64,000 bases of DNA from Rubripirellula lacrimiformis. Its GTDB lineage: Bacteria > Planctomycetota > Planctomycetia > Pirellulales > Pirellulaceae. Position 1 is the first letter of the stretch, and the number at the start of each line of letters is the position of its first letter. Positions 1-10,581 of this stretch are shown here, piece by piece. The stretch lies in NCBI RefSeq assembly GCF_007741535.1, contig NZ_CP036525.1:2294001-2358000 (forward strand), in the 5' to 3' direction. The notes below the pieces were generated by a model, which worked only from the letters and a program-made list of their open reading frames with translations, was not told the origin of the DNA and searched no databases. Made by a program: the position numbers and the translations under genes.

Positions 1-82
1 GCTCATCAGCAGGTTCACTCACGCTTAGATTTAGAAGGGATGTTGTTGGCGAAAGAGTAATGGGATCGGGGCGAAATCGAAA

Positions 83-95
83 GGGGTTTCACCCC
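83..95 (-). terminator. weak candidate terminator after surE
   Basis: Read on the minus strand, a 5-bp perfect stem (GGGGT/ACCCC) with a 3-nt loop lies just past the surE stop codon and is followed by a T-rich but interrupted tract (TTTCGATTTCG). The stem is short, so this is only a candidate. Confidence 0.3.
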
Positions 96-102
96 GATAG
101 GG

Positions 103-864
103 CTACCCTTTTAGCCCCCAGTTTCGCATCGATTCCAGCAGCCGACGCTCGGTCAAATCGAATTGCAGCGGTGTCAGGGTGCAGTTGCCCGCCGCCAATT
201 GGCTGACGTCCGCGTCTTCCGGCGGTGGCGTTTCTGGTTCGCTCCATTGGGCCCAGTAATAAGGCCGGCCCTGGGGATCGGCGCGTTTTTCGTAGCTGCG
301 GCCGTATTGGGCCAGCCCCATCGGGACCACTTCGACGTCTTTGGGCGAAAGCGTCGCGGCCGTCGGGACGTTCAAATTGAACAGTCGCCCCTTGGCCTCG
401 GGTTGGTCAATCAGGCCCCGGACGACGTTTTTGGCGATCACGGCGGCGGATTGGTAATCCGCGTCTTCGTCGTATTCCAGCGACACCGCGACGCTGGTGA
501 CCCCAAAAAACGCTCCTTCGATGGCGGCCGCGACCGTACCGCTGTACAGCACGTTGATGCCGGAGTTCAGCCCGCTGTTGATTCCGGAGACCACCAAGTC
601 GACCGGATTGTCCTTGAACAGTTCGCCGATCGCTAGCTTTACACAATCCGCCGGAGACCCGTCCACGGCCCAGGCCCAGTGCCGGCCGTCTTTCCGCATC
701 GATTTGCACGTTAGCGGTGTCAAGAACGTGATTGCGTGGCCAACCCCGGACTGTTCGGTGGCCGGTGCAACCACCACCACTTCGCCCAGGTGCCGCAATT
801 GTTGCTCCAGCGCCGCAATCCCCGGTGCGAACACTCCATCGTCATTTGTCAGCAAAATACGCAT
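103..864 (-). CDS. surE: 5'/3'-nucleotidase SurE
   Basis: SurE is a metal-dependent phosphatase that dephosphorylates nucleoside 5'- and 3'-monophosphates in the cytoplasm. The 253-residue protein begins MRILLTNDDGVFAPG, the family's N-terminal signature with the metal-binding Asp-Asp pair at residues 8-9. It also has the conserved SGINSGLNSG segment and a GTVAAAIEGAFFG segment. Length matches the usual 250-265 residues. The frame is open upstream to 996, but the ATG at 864 is chosen because the family signature begins exactly there and AAAGGAAAACA precedes it as a ribosome binding site. It is transcribed away from guaA, so the two share an upstream region. Confidence 0.95.
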   Translation of the reverse strand: MRILLTNDDGVFAPGIAALEQQLRHLGEVVVVAPATEQSGVGHAITFLTPLTCKSMRKDGRHWAWAVDGSPADCVKLAIGELFKDNPVDLVVSGINSGLNSGINVLYSGTVAAAIEGAFFGVTSVAVSLEYDEDADYQSAAVIAKNVVRGLIDQPEAKGRLFNLNVPTAATLSPKDVEVVPMGLAQYGRSYEKRADPQGRPYYWAQWSEPETPPPEDADVSQLAAGNCTLTPLQFDLTERRLLESMRNWGLKG

Positions 865-1080
865 TGTTTTCCTTTGGGTTTGCCCCGTCGTGCAACTGTT
901 CGGCGGGATATCGGGCGCGGAATCCCGCAATGGTGGTACAGGATTCTTGGCGGTCCCGTTAGGCCCTCGAAGCGAAGTATCCAGACGACTTCGCATAGAG
1001 CCCCTTTAGAAATTCACTCGCATTTTCTACACTTCGTGATTCCATCCCGCGACACCTGATGCCACGCACACGACGCCTTC

Positions 1081-2676
1081 ATGAAATCAACTGATGCCGC
1101 AGAGGCGAATCTAAGCGACGGTCCACCGGAAGAATTGACGGGCCAACGTATCGTTGTTCTCGACTTCGGTTCCCAGTACGCCCAACTGATTGCCCGTCGG
1201 GTGCGCGATCAGAATGTCTACTGCCAGATCCTCCGGCACGACATCACCGCCCAGCGGTTGGCCGAACTGGCGCCCAAGGGGATCATCCTGTCGGGTGGTC
1301 CGTCCAGCGTGTATGCCGACGGAGCGCCGAAGTGCGATCCCGAGCTGTTCAAGCTGGGGATCCCCGTCTTGGGCATCTGTTACGGGATGCAGTTGACCTG
1401 CGAAGCGTTGGGCGGAAAGGTCGACAACGCCCCTTCACGCGAATACGGCCCGGCAAAATGCAAAATCAGCCAACACGAAGGATTGTTCGGTGATCTGCCG
1501 GATGAAATCGATGTTTGGATGAGCCACGGGGATCAGGTCAGTTCGATCAGCGATACGTTCGAAACGTTGGCTTCGACGCCAACCTGTCCGTACGCCGCGA
1601 TCCGTCACCGCAGTCTGCCGGTGTTCGGAATCCAGTTTCACCCCGAAGTGACTCATACGCCGCTGGGCGGAAAGTTGCTGGAGAACTTTGTGGTGGGCGT
1701 CTGCGGCTGCGAGCCATCTTGGAAACTCGGCGACTTTGCCGATGCCGTCATCCAGCGTGTTCGGGAACAGGTCGGCAATCGACGCGTGATCTGTGGTCTT
1801 AGCGGGGGTGTCGATTCGTCCGTGGTGGCGGCGCTGCTTTACAAAGCGATCGGTCCCCAATTGTCGTGCATCCTGGTCGATAACGGCCTGCTACGCAAAA
1901 ACGAACAACAGTTGGTGATCGACGAATTCACCAACCACTTCAAAGCCGATCTGCGAGTGGTCCAAGCCGAAGATCGTTTCTTGGCGTCGTTGGCGGGGGT
2001 GAGCGAACCGCAGGAAAAACGCCGCCGGATCGGTTCCGATTTTATCGAGTGTTTCAAGCAAGAAGCGCTGACGATCAAAGATGCTCATTTCTTGGCACAG
2101 GGCACGCTGTACCCCGACGTGATCGAAAGCGGTGCGGATCCGGACGGCCCGGCTGCCACGATCAAGCTGCACCACAACGTCGGTGGGCTGCCCGCCGAAT
2201 TGGGTTTCGAGCTGATTGAACCGCTGCGGGATCTGTTCAAGGACGAAGTTCGTCGCCTCGGTTTGGAATTGGGACTACCCGAATCACTGGTTTGGCGTCA
2301 TCCTTTCCCGGGACCGGGCTTGGCGGTGCGTTGCCTGGGCGAGGTGACTCGCGACAAGTTGGTGGTTCTGCGTGAAGCCGATGCGATTGTGGTCGAAGAA
2401 ATCGAAAAGGCCGGGCTTTATCGTGACACCAGCCAATCGTTTGCCGTTCTGTTGCCTGTGCAAAGTGTCGGCGTGATGGGCGATGCCAGAACCTACGAAA
2501 ACGCGGTGGCGATTCGCAGCGTCGACACCAACGATTTTATGACAGCCGATTGGAGTCGCTTGCCATACGATCTGCTGGCTCGCATGAGTTCGCGGATCAT
2601 CAACGAAGTAAAAGGAGTGAACCGCGTTTGCTACGACATCAGCAGCAAACCGCCCGCCACCATCGAATGGGAATGA
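1081..2676 (+). CDS. guaA: GMP synthase (glutamine-hydrolysing)
   Basis: Converts XMP to GMP with ATP and glutamine, the last step of guanine nucleotide synthesis. The 531-residue protein has a class I glutamine amidotransferase domain (about residues 22-210) with nucleophile Cys100 in GICYGMQ and the His187/Glu189 pair in FHPEVTHT. An ATP-pyrophosphatase domain follows, with P-loop SGGVDSS at 241-247. The C-terminal dimerisation domain ends PPATIEWE, the usual family C-terminus. Compared with well-known GuaA proteins there are about 15 extra residues at the N-terminus. No clear ribosome binding site precedes the ATG, so the start could be slightly different. Confidence 0.97.
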   Translation: MKSTDAAEANLSDGPPEELTGQRIVVLDFGSQYAQLIARRVRDQNVYCQILRHDITAQRLAELAPKGIILSGGPSSVYADGAPKCDPELFKLGIPVLGICYGMQLTCEALGGKVDNAPSREYGPAKCKISQHEGLFGDLPDEIDVWMSHGDQVSSISDTFETLASTPTCPYAAIRHRSLPVFGIQFHPEVTHTPLGGKLLENFVVGVCGCEPSWKLGDFADAVIQRVREQVGNRRVICGLSGGVDSSVVAALLYKAIGPQLSCILVDNGLLRKNEQQLVIDEFTNHFKADLRVVQAEDRFLASLAGVSEPQEKRRRIGSDFIECFKQEALTIKDAHFLAQGTLYPDVIESGADPDGPAATIKLHHNVGGLPAELGFELIEPLRDLFKDEVRRLGLELGLPESLVWRHPFPGPGLAVRCLGEVTRDKLVVLREADAIVVEEIEKAGLYRDTSQSFAVLLPVQSVGVMGDARTYENAVAIRSVDTNDFMTADWSRLPYDLLARMSSRIINEVKGVNRVCYDISSKPPATIEWE

Positions 2677-2965
2677 TGCGGCAGTCGGGGGGGCACCGGC
2701 ATCACACAGGACAAACCTGCATGCTGGGGGCCGACGCACGGATCCGACCCGAGCACCGCCCGAGGACCGATGGGAAAGCCCGAGCGGACGCCGGACGTTG
2801 TCCATGGACGATCGACCACCGTTTGGGATTGCTCGGAATCTGGAATGCGATTGCCGGCGGCGGGTTGATCTTTCCTCGATGACTGATTGACTGCTGTGCA
2901 TTGTTTGTTTGTGTTTCACTGATCAAAACTATCTAAAACTCTAGAACCTTTTTTTCTATTTTCTT

Positions 2966-4651
2966 ATGTCACGTCATTACATCTACCAAGTCGAAAACCT
3001 CGTCAAGAAGCACGGCCAAAAGGTGGTCTTGGACGACGTTTGTTTGGCTTTCTATCCCGGTGCCAAGATCGGCGTGCTCGGACCCAACGGTGCCGGTAAG
3101 TCGACGTTGATGAAGATCATGGCCGGCAAAGATACGGAATTCGAAGGCGTCGCACGCTTGGCCAAAGACGCGACCGTCGGGTATCTGGAACAAGAACCGC
3201 CGTTGGACGAAACCAAAACGGTTTTCGAAAACGTTCAAGAAGCCGTGAAAGAACGGCAAGCGATTTTGGATCGGTACAACGAAATCAGCGTGCTGTTGGG
3301 CGAAGTGACCGACGACGATGAAATGCAAAAGCTTTGCGACGAGATGGCAAAGTTGCAGGACACGATCGACGCGGCCAACCTGTGGGAATTGGATCGGCAC
3401 GTCGAAATGTCGATGGCTGTGATGAACCTGCCGCCTGCCGATTCCAGTGTCAAAAACCTCTCGGGCGGTGAAAAGCGTCGAATCGCACTGTGCCAGTTGT
3501 TGATTCGCCAGCCCGACTTGTTGCTGTTGGACGAACCGACCAACCACTTGGATGCTGAAAGCGTTTCTTGGTTGGAGCAACACTTGGCCAAGTATCCCGG
3601 AACCGTCGTTGCGGTGACGCACGACCGTTATTTCTTGGACAACGTCGCGCAGTGGATTCTAGAAATCGACCGTGGCCAGGGCATCCCGTTCGAAGGCAAC
3701 TACACCGCCTGGTTGGAAGCTCGCGAAAAACGGATGCAGATTGAAAAGCGTCAAGCCAAGGCGCGAGACCGGATGTTGTCACGCGAATTGGAATGGATCC
3801 GCATGAGCCCCAAGGCTCGGCAGACCAAGAGCAAGGCGCGGATCAAAGCCTACGAAGAAATGTCGGCACAGAAGTACGACGAGCAGAACGGCGAATTGGA
3901 AATCCAAATTCCGCCGGGACGTCACCTCGGCGATTTGGTGATCGAAGCCAAAGAGATCAAAAAGGGCTACGGCGATCGCGTGTTGATGGAAAACCTGTCG
4001 TTCCGTTTGCCACCGGGCGGGATCGTCGGTGTGATCGGCCCCAATGGCGCCGGCAAAACGACACTGTTCAAAATGCTGACCGGCCAAGAAGAACCCGATG
4101 CGGGATCGTTCAAAGTCGGCGACACCGTCGATTTGGGCTACGTCGATCAAAGTCGCGATTCTTTGGATGCCGGCAAGACCGTGTTCCAAGAAATCAGTGG
4201 TGGCACCGAAACGATCGTGTTGGGCGGACGCAACGTCAACGCTCGATCTTATGTTTCGAAGTTCAATTTTAAGGGCCCCGACCAAGAGAAGAAGGTTGGC
4301 ATCCTGTCCGGTGGTGAACGGAACCGTGTGCACCTGGCGAAGTTGCTTCGCAGTGGTTGCAATGTTCTGCTGCTGGACGAACCGACCAATGACTTGGACG
4401 TTGACACGCTGCGTTCGCTCGAAGAAGCGATTGCCAACTTTGCCGGTTGCGTAGTCGTGACCTCGCACGACCGCTGGTTCCTGGATCGTTTGGCGACCCA
4501 TATCCTAGCGTTCGAAGGCGATGGCAAACTGACTTGGTGCGAAGGCAACTTCGACACCTATGAACGCAACCTTCGCGAACGGATGGGTTTGAACCCTGAT
4601 GACGAGGAAGCGGTTTCCAAGTCGCGATACAAGAGCATTCACGCCGGTTAG
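2966..4651 (+). CDS. ettA: energy-dependent translational throttle protein EttA (ABC-F)
   Basis: ABC-F ATPase predicted to bind the ribosomal E site and gate entry of 70S ribosomes into elongation according to the ATP/ADP ratio. The 561 residues (family about 555) hold two nucleotide-binding domains and no membrane segments. Walker A motifs GPNGAGKS/T are at 39-46 and from 358, the signatures are LSGGEKRR and LSGGERNR, and both Walker B motifs read LLLLDEPTN or LLLDEPTN. The linker between the domains is charged and helical (around [18 protein letters not shown]), as in EttA. The upstream 289 bp after guaA hold no gene, and the 5' region is T-rich with no obvious ribosome binding site. Confidence 0.95.
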   Translation: MSRHYIYQVENLVKKHGQKVVLDDVCLAFYPGAKIGVLGPNGAGKSTLMKIMAGKDTEFEGVARLAKDATVGYLEQEPPLDETKTVFENVQEAVKERQAILDRYNEISVLLGEVTDDDEMQKLCDEMAKLQDTIDAANLWELDRHVEMSMAVMNLPPADSSVKNLSGGEKRRIALCQLLIRQPDLLLLDEPTNHLDAESVSWLEQHLAKYPGTVVAVTHDRYFLDNVAQWILEIDRGQGIPFEGNYTAWLEAREKRMQIEKRQAKARDRMLSRELEWIRMSPKARQTKSKARIKAYEEMSAQKYDEQNGELEIQIPPGRHLGDLVIEAKEIKKGYGDRVLMENLSFRLPPGGIVGVIGPNGAGKTTLFKMLTGQEEPDAGSFKVGDTVDLGYVDQSRDSLDAGKTVFQEISGGTETIVLGGRNVNARSYVSKFNFKGPDQEKKVGILSGGERNRVHLAKLLRSGCNVLLLDEPTNDLDVDTLRSLEEAIANFAGCVVVTSHDRWFLDRLATHILAFEGDGKLTWCEGNFDTYERNLRERMGLNPDDEEAVSKSRYKSIHAG

Positions 4652-4749
4652 GCATTTCATTCGGCACGTGCGGCCTGGGGCAGTCTTCGTCCGTGGGCCG
4701 ACGCCGTGACACCTGTTTTCTGTACTTTAACAACACCTAGAAACGATCT

Positions 4750-5073
4750 ATGACGATTCTGCGAGTAGGGACCAACGACGCGTATTCAAGCGGATGGGAT
4801 TCCGCGTTCGGCAAGCCAACGAAGAAGGCTGCCGGAAAGACGGCCAACAAGAAAACGGTTGTCAGCAAGAAGACGACCACCAAGAAGACCGCCAAGAGCA
4901 AGAAGAAGTCGGCCACGGCCACTTCAGCAACCAAGAAGCCAGTGACGACCAAAAAGGCCGTCAAGAAGGCGACCCAATCGGTCGCCAAGGCAAAGGTCGC
5001 CGTCACGAAATCTGCCAAGAAGGTCACCAAGAAAAAAGTGACGAAGAAAAAGGCAAAGAAGGCCAAGAAGTAG
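4750..5073 (+). CDS. lysine/alanine-rich histone H1-like protein
   Basis: A 107-residue, extremely basic protein. The first 21 residues (MTILRVGTNDAYSSGWDSAFG) are ordinary in composition and may form a small conserved head. From about residue 22 to the end it is almost only Lys, Ala, Thr, Val and Ser, in KKA/KKT/TKK repeats like the C-terminal tails of eukaryotic histone H1 and bacterial H1-like proteins such as AlgP or Hc. The likely role is DNA or RNA binding in the nucleoid, inferred from composition alone. It ends about 80 bp before the large unknown gene and lies about 100 bp after ettA. An alternative is a ribosome- or RNA-associated basic protein. Confidence 0.75.
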   Translation: MTILRVGTNDAYSSGWDSAFGKPTKKAAGKTANKKTVVSKKTTTKKTAKSKKKSATATSATKKPVTTKKAVKKATQSVAKAKVAVTKSAKKVTKKKVTKKKAKKAKK

Positions 5074-5155
5074 TTCCGACCACGTCGTGATGGTTTTGTG
5101 CCATCGCGACTGCATTGCCTCTAATTCCCGCCGGCAGCACCCCCACTCCTGCACG

Positions 5156-8100
5156 ATGTCGACTACCGAGCCACCAGAAGTTCTTTCCGATGCATTGCGT
5201 CGTCTGGCTGGTTATTTGAATTTTGCATCCGGGGTTTCCGATGCTGCCACTCGCGCCGCCTGGAACGAAGTTTACCAGGTGGCGACTCAGGGGGATCCGT
5301 TGTCCGGGATGCCCGCTTGGCTGGTGGTTCAGGACTGGGTCTCGCAGACACTGGCGCGGATGTCGGATGAACAGCCCGCCTTTCGTGATACCCATCAGGC
5401 GACGCGGGCGGTGAAGTTGCTGTGGAGCGATCTGCTGCCAGCGTACCTGGACTTTCACCGCGATCTGCTGTTCCACCAAGCGCCCGAACTGTTGTTCAAC
5501 GGTTTCTTTATGGCGCGTGCCGCCGATGCGATCCTGTCGGTGGGCATCGATGGTGACGACGCACAGGTGGTTCAAGCCGCGATCGATCAACTAGACGATT
5601 TTGTCGGCTACCGACCGGTCGCGATGTTGGAAAACCGCCAATGTCATCCGTATCGCCACGAATTTACGTGTCCGGTGCCGCTGTACATGGCCGGTGCCGG
5701 AGTTTCGGCGGGGCCCTATCAGGAAGTGATTCAGCGTGCCCTGGATGCGCTTCGGCAAACCGACCCGTCGATCTTAAGGGCAGCCTCGTTTGACCCCGAT
5801 CGACTGGACGAACTTTCGCTGGATCCACGTGCGTATGATTTTGATCATCCGGTCAATCGACGCCCCAATTATCACTTTGGTGGATGGGACGAACGTTCGA
5901 TCGGCAACGACGGATACTACAACCGATTCGTCGTTCGCCAGGTAACGTTGGATGCCCTGCTGCACCGACTGGACGACGAACAGGATCTGGACCGCGATGA
6001 ATTGATCGTGGAGGCTGCGACGGTCTTGGCGGGCACGATTCTGATGGCGTCAGGGATCAGTGGTTGGGGCCCCGGGGCCTATTCCAGCGACATCACGCTG
6101 GGGTCACTGATGAAGCCCATCGCCGCCTATCGCGATGCCTACTATTTGGATCGGTTGTCACGCATCCGTGGCAAACACGGCAAGCGATTGGTCGAAGAAC
6201 AACATCTTCGCCACCAACCGTTTGGTGCTGTTCGGCAACACCTCAACGCGGCGCTTGCGCAGCGGCGTGCGGCTCAATTGCAACACGTTGGTCTGGCCCG
6301 TCTTTACGCTCGCATGGGGTACCCCGACGCAGCGAAGCGTCAAACCGATACAGTTTCGGCGACGTCCGCGCGGATGATGTGCCGTATCGACTGTGTGATG
6401 ACATTGGGGCTTCGTCGGCTGCGCTGCGGTGACCTGGACGAAGCCGTCAAGGTTCCTGGACAAGCGTTTGATTTCATCAAGCGTGGTATCGACTGTGGTG
6501 CGTTGATCGACCCTTGGGACATCTTGGGGTTCGGCGCTAATTTCAGTCTGTATCCGGGGCCGGAAAGCGGAGTCCATGATTCACGCGTCGACAATCTGGT
6601 GTACCTGACCGAGCAATTGTTCGGTTACATCGCCAGGGTCTGGAGCGAAGCGGCGGCGCAGAACAATCAGGTCGTCTATGACGAAATGGAATGCCGCTAT
6701 CGCGAGATCGCCGAATGGTGGCGGACCTACGCGGCGCACACGGTTGAATCGATCGAGGCCGTGGACCCGTTGGAATCTTACGATTCGGCCAAGTTGGTCG
6801 CGCAGGCTCTGCGACTGTGGCACCAAGGTGGTGCAGCGGCAGGCGACGTTGCCTTTTGGGCACCACACGCTGATCTGTTCGATTCGCCACGCGCCTATTC
6901 GCTGGTCATTCAGGCGTTGTTGGAACGACAGGATTTTGTTCCTGGGATGGCGCTGCTGGTTCATTGGCTTAGCAATGCCGAGCATGTCGGGCTGCGATCC
7001 GGTGGCAGTTCTCTGCCGCGATTGGCCGAGCGTTGGCTGTTGAAGCTGCGTGCGTCGACGGAAACGAAACAAGAGTATGGTGAGCCGTCGATTGACCAGA
7101 TCGATCCAGGCGATACCAGCGACGTCTGGCCCTTGGTCCGCAAGTTCTTTGACTATCTGGAAGCCAATGCGGAAGAGTATTGGTCGGCGCCACAATTCAA
7201 TCTTGGCAAAGCGAAGCCTCGCCGCCGTGACTGGGACCTCGAACTGACGGCGATGGACGACGACCCGGATGGTTCCACCGACGACGATGACGGATTGTTC
7301 GACGCCGCGTACGAAGGGGTCACCTATCGCGACACCACCGATGACGGTGTCGAAGGTGCGATCTTTGAATTCGGCGATGAAAGCAGCGGCGATGAACTGG
7401 AATACGAATCGAAGCGGCTGATCGAGCATCTGGATTTTCTGCAATCGCTGGCACGCATGTGGGCGGTCGCAGCCGACGTCGCGGTGACGGATCACAATCG
7501 CGACGATTTCCGGAACCGTTGGGAATCGTTGCAGGGTTGGGCCAAGCGAGCGCGAGAGAATCGAATTGGGTTGTTGGAACTGCTGGATGCTGTTCGCGGC
7601 TTTGGGATCGCACCGGCTGGCAGTGACAAAGATTCGATGCGGTCTTATGACCGACGAAGGGTGCTTCGTGATTCGCTGATGGAACGGATCATCGGCACCG
7701 CGGTCGAGATGTCGGATGCGCGTCGGTTGATCAGCGGCGTAATCTCGGCGATCGCGGATCGCACCGGCGAGTGCATGCCGAATGAAGACGAAGCGATGGC
7801 CGAAGACGATGCGCAAGCGGTTCAGATGTTTGCCGCGTTGATCGCAAGTGACCAAGTCAAAGCGCGGGCGTTGTTCCCCGGTTTCTTGGAAGCGATTCGA
7901 GACAAGAATCTTCTTTACATCCCGCTGTCACGCGGCGGTGATCCCGTCAAAATCTATGTCGCACGATTGCGTCAACGGGTGCTGCGTCACCTGATGCACT
8001 GGCTGCCGCGACGTGGACTGATTAGCGAAACGTGCCGGTTGGTTGAAACCGCGCGGCAAATGGAACAGCAGAACCCGATCGGTATCGGTGCGGTCACTGA

Positions 8101-9217
8101 ATTCGACAGTCTGTTCCAGGCTGGGTTCCGTTCCTTGGTTGCATCGTTGGTTGAATCGACACGCCATAGTGTGGATGGACCACAGCGACTGAAGAGCCAA
8201 AGCGAAACCGAGATCGCCGATGCGTTGATCCCGTTGATGGAACGGTTGACCGAAACCTTGTTGGCCAGTTGGTTGGCACACAGCCAAACGCTCCGCTTGT
8301 CGCCACTGGAAACGGTCGCTGATCCGCGCAAATGGGACATGCTTGTGGGGTTCGTCAAAAAGTATGGCGACCCGATGTTCACGCAAACGTTCTTGCAGTT
8401 AGGAAACGTGCGAGCGATTTTGCATCAGGGTGTGGGGGAATGGTTGCAGCGAGCGGTTGCGGAAGGCGAGGCGCACTTTAGCGAGACGCAGCTGTTCCAG
8501 GACTTGGAAAATGGCGTTGTACAGATCAAGGATGTCGAGCGTCCGATCACGCTGGTCTACGAAACGTTGATCGACCACCACGCCGAGTATCTGGATTACA
8601 ACAGCACCACAACGCAAAGTGATCGTGGTGATTTGGTCTACATGTTCCTGGACTTCCTGCGTCTGCGTGTTCGTTATGAACGGATTGCATGGAACCTGAA
8701 ACCAGTGATGTGGGCGCATGAAGTTTTGGTGCGAAGCGGTTTGGATGATGCCGCACTGTTGTGGCGAGAAAGTTTGAACGAACGAATTGGCAGCGAAGCG
8801 GATGTGTACGTCAACAAGTTGCGACAGTTGCAACAGACCTATGCGATGCGAATGCCGACGGTCGCCGATCGTATCAACGAACGTTTCATCCAACCGATGA
8901 CGATCGATCGCATGCGAGCGCTGATTGGCCCGGCGATGCGAGATGCCGAAAGCGGAGTCGCAAGTCACGCCTTTGAATTGTTGGAACAAGAATCCGAGTT
9001 GTTGACCCGACACCCCACGGGGGCTGGTTTGGACGTGCCGGCGTGGCTTGATAGCTTGGAGGAAGAGGTCGAACAGCTTGCGAAACGCAAAGCGAGCAGC
9101 GAAATCGATCCCCAGTCATTGATGACGATCGCGATCGTTCCATTGACGCCTGAACAATTGAGCGATCAGCTGAATACGGCCAAGAACCAGGGCCGTCGCT
9201 TGCCGCACATGAAGTAA
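5156..9217 (+). CDS. large hypothetical protein, 1353 aa
   Basis: I do not recognise a family. The predicted 1353-residue protein is soluble-looking, without a signal peptide or membrane segments, rich in Asp, Glu, Arg, Leu and Trp, and apparently mostly helical. A strongly acidic low-complexity patch lies at about residues 700-760 (stretches such as DDDPDGSTDDDDGLFD, then FGDESSGDELEYESK) and splits the protein into two long halves. The open frame extends to 5087, but the ATG at 5156 is preferred because the preceding 23 residues (rich in Cys, His and Arg) look non-coding. Codon use resembles the neighbours, so recent acquisition is not indicated. It follows the H1-like gene on the same strand. 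Confidence 0.85.
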   Translation: MSTTEPPEVLSDALRRLAGYLNFASGVSDAATRAAWNEVYQVATQGDPLSGMPAWLVVQDWVSQTLARMSDEQPAFRDTHQATRAVKLLWSDLLPAYLDFHRDLLFHQAPELLFNGFFMARAADAILSVGIDGDDAQVVQAAIDQLDDFVGYRPVAMLENRQCHPYRHEFTCPVPLYMAGAGVSAGPYQEVIQRALDALRQTDPSILRAASFDPDRLDELSLDPRAYDFDHPVNRRPNYHFGGWDERSIGNDGYYNRFVVRQVTLDALLHRLDDEQDLDRDELIVEAATVLAGTILMASGISGWGPGAYSSDITLGSLMKPIAAYRDAYYLDRLSRIRGKHGKRLVEEQHLRHQPFGAVRQHLNAALAQRRAAQLQHVGLARLYARMGYPDAAKRQTDTVSATSARMMCRIDCVMTLGLRRLRCGDLDEAVKVPGQAFDFIKRGIDCGALIDPWDILGFGANFSLYPGPESGVHDSRVDNLVYLTEQLFGYIARVWSEAAAQNNQVVYDEMECRYREIAEWWRTYAAHTVESIEAVDPLESYDSAKLVAQALRLWHQGGAAAGDVAFWAPHADLFDSPRAYSLVIQALLERQDFVPGMALLVHWLSNAEHVGLRSGGSSLPRLAERWLLKLRASTETKQEYGEPSIDQIDPGDTSDVWPLVRKFFDYLEANAEEYWSAPQFNLGKAKPRRRDWDLELTAMDDDPDGSTDDDDGLFDAAYEGVTYRDTTDDGVEGAIFEFGDESSGDELEYESKRLIEHLDFLQSLARMWAVAADVAVTDHNRDDFRNRWESLQGWAKRARENRIGLLELLDAVRGFGIAPAGSDKDSMRSYDRRRVLRDSLMERIIGTAVEMSDARRLISGVISAIADRTGECMPNEDEAMAEDDAQAVQMFAALIASDQVKARALFPGFLEAIRDKNLLYIPLSRGGDPVKIYVARLRQRVLRHLMHWLPRRGLISETCRLVETARQMEQQNPIGIGAVTEFDSLFQAGFRSLVASLVESTRHSVDGPQRLKSQSETEIADALIPLMERLTETLLASWLAHSQTLRLSPLETVADPRKWDMLVGFVKKYGDPMFTQTFLQLGNVRAILHQGVGEWLQRAVAEGEAHFSETQLFQDLENGVVQIKDVERPITLVYETLIDHHAEYLDYNSTTTQSDRGDLVYMFLDFLRLRVRYERIAWNLKPVMWAHEVLVRSGLDDAALLWRESLNERIGSEADVYVNKLRQLQQTYAMRMPTVADRINERFIQPMTIDRMRALIGPAMRDAESGVASHAFELLEQESELLTRHPTGAGLDVPAWLDSLEEEVEQLAKRKASSEIDPQSLMTIAIVPLTPEQLSDQLNTAKNQGRRLPHMK

Positions 9218-9397
9218 GTGGCATGGGGGGGCAGAGGGTCAGTTGCTGGCATTGTAGATGCGACGATTGTTCAAAGTTGAAGAGAAAGTCATGGCGATCT
9301 GTCTTTACAACGGCAGTCGCTGTGCCGATACTGCCTGGTCTTGTTCAGCGTCTTCCTAATCCCCCACGATTCTCTTCGGTTGAGACCAAGCCCACGG

Positions 9398-10213
9398 ATG
9401 AATACGCTTGCCATCAGTCAGCTATCTACGTTGCGTTGGAGCTTTGAAGAGGACGCTGCGGCGTACTCGGCGCGAGGATTCTCAGGGATCGGTGTCTGGC
9501 GACCGAAGCTAGAAGATTACGGGTTGGATCGTACGATCGAACTGTTAGCAGAGGCGTCGCTGTCGGTCACGTCGTTGTCGTGGGTCGGTGGATTCACCGG
9601 CAGTGATGGTCGGACGGTGGACGATGCGGTGATCGATGCGATCGCTGCGGTGCGTGACGCTGCTAACCTGCGGGCCGATACCTTGATCGTGCTTGCCGGA
9701 GGCCGTAACAACCACATTCGAAATCACGTCAAACGAACCTTCTGTGAAGCGTTGCAGGAGATCGCAGCGGTGGCCGAGGACTTTGGCGTTCGGTTGTCGA
9801 TTGAACCGATTCATCCTGGTTGCGGCGACGAGTGGTCGTTCGTCAACGATTTGCAATCCACGCTAGATATCATCGAACAGGTTGCCAGCCCGAACTTGGG
9901 ATTGGTTTTGGACACTTACCATGTTGGCATGGACGAAGAAGTGGTCCGATGGTTGCCCGATGTCATTCCCCACCTGCACCTGGTGCAGTTCGGGGACGGC
10001 AAGCACTCGCCGATCGGAGAAATGAATCGTTGCCTGTTGGGCGAAGGTTCAGTGCCCCTGCGAACGATCTTCGAAACTCTATCGCGCCACGGGTACGATG
10101 GACCAATGGAAGTCGAATTGATCGGGGAAGATGTCGAAGCGATTCCTTACGACGACATGTTGGACCACACCCGCGATTTCTTTGACCGCATGATGGGCCC
10201 CGTTAAAAGCTAG
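9398..10213 (+). CDS. sugar phosphate isomerase/epimerase-like TIM-barrel protein
   Basis: Xylose-isomerase-like TIM barrel (AP endonuclease 2 superfamily), 271 residues. Residues fitting the divalent-metal site are the Glu in SIEPIHPG, the Asp and His in LVLDTYHVG, the His in HLHLVQFGD and the Glu in MEVELIG. The usual substrates of the family are sugars, sugar phosphates or inosose-type polyols, and the exact substrate cannot be read from sequence. The ATG at 9398 (MNTLAISQ) is preferred over the upstream in-frame start at 9341 because homologous folds begin with this first beta strand. No linked sugar genes are adjacent. The stop lies 45 bp before the hexanucleotide array. Confidence 0.85.
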   Translation: MNTLAISQLSTLRWSFEEDAAAYSARGFSGIGVWRPKLEDYGLDRTIELLAEASLSVTSLSWVGGFTGSDGRTVDDAVIDAIAAVRDAANLRADTLIVLAGGRNNHIRNHVKRTFCEALQEIAAVAEDFGVRLSIEPIHPGCGDEWSFVNDLQSTLDIIEQVASPNLGLVLDTYHVGMDEEVVRWLPDVIPHLHLVQFGDGKHSPIGEMNRCLLGEGSVPLRTIFETLSRHGYDGPMEVELIGEDVEAIPYDDMLDHTRDFFDRMMGPVKS

Positions 10214-10258
10214 TCCAGGAAAGCCCCGCACTTCGCGGTAGAAGCTTCTGTACTTTTT

Positions 10259-10361
10259 CTCGAACTCGAACTCGAACTCGAACTCGAACTCGAACTCGAA
10301 CTCGAACTCGAACTCGAACTCGAACTCGAACTCGAACTCGAATCTCGAATCTCGAATCTCG
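10259..10361. repeat. hexanucleotide tandem array (CTCGAA)14 plus 7-mer variants
   Basis: Fourteen uninterrupted copies of CTCGAA run from 10259 to 10342, followed by TCTCGAA, TCTCGAA and a partial TCTCG. The array sits between the TIM-barrel gene and the small secreted protein at 10582. It makes open frames that would encode alternating Glu-Phe or Arg-Val, which I regard as artefacts. The rest of the 368-bp gap 10214-10581 shows nothing recognisable apart from a run of G residues near 10527-10535. Confidence 0.97.
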
Positions 10362-10581
10362 TGCGGCCAGGTCCCACACACCGAGCCGTCGAACATCATC
10401 CGTTAGGTGTTCTTCGACGGTCGATGGATTTGCGTCACTCGCAGCCTTGGGCAATCGCACGCGAATGGATGCTGAGTACGAATACGAACGATGCGCCCGG
10501 ATTGATGCGCCCGGATTGATGCGCCAGGGGGGGGCGATAGCTTGTTGCGTTGGCGATCGACCAGGAACATGCGCCCGGTTG

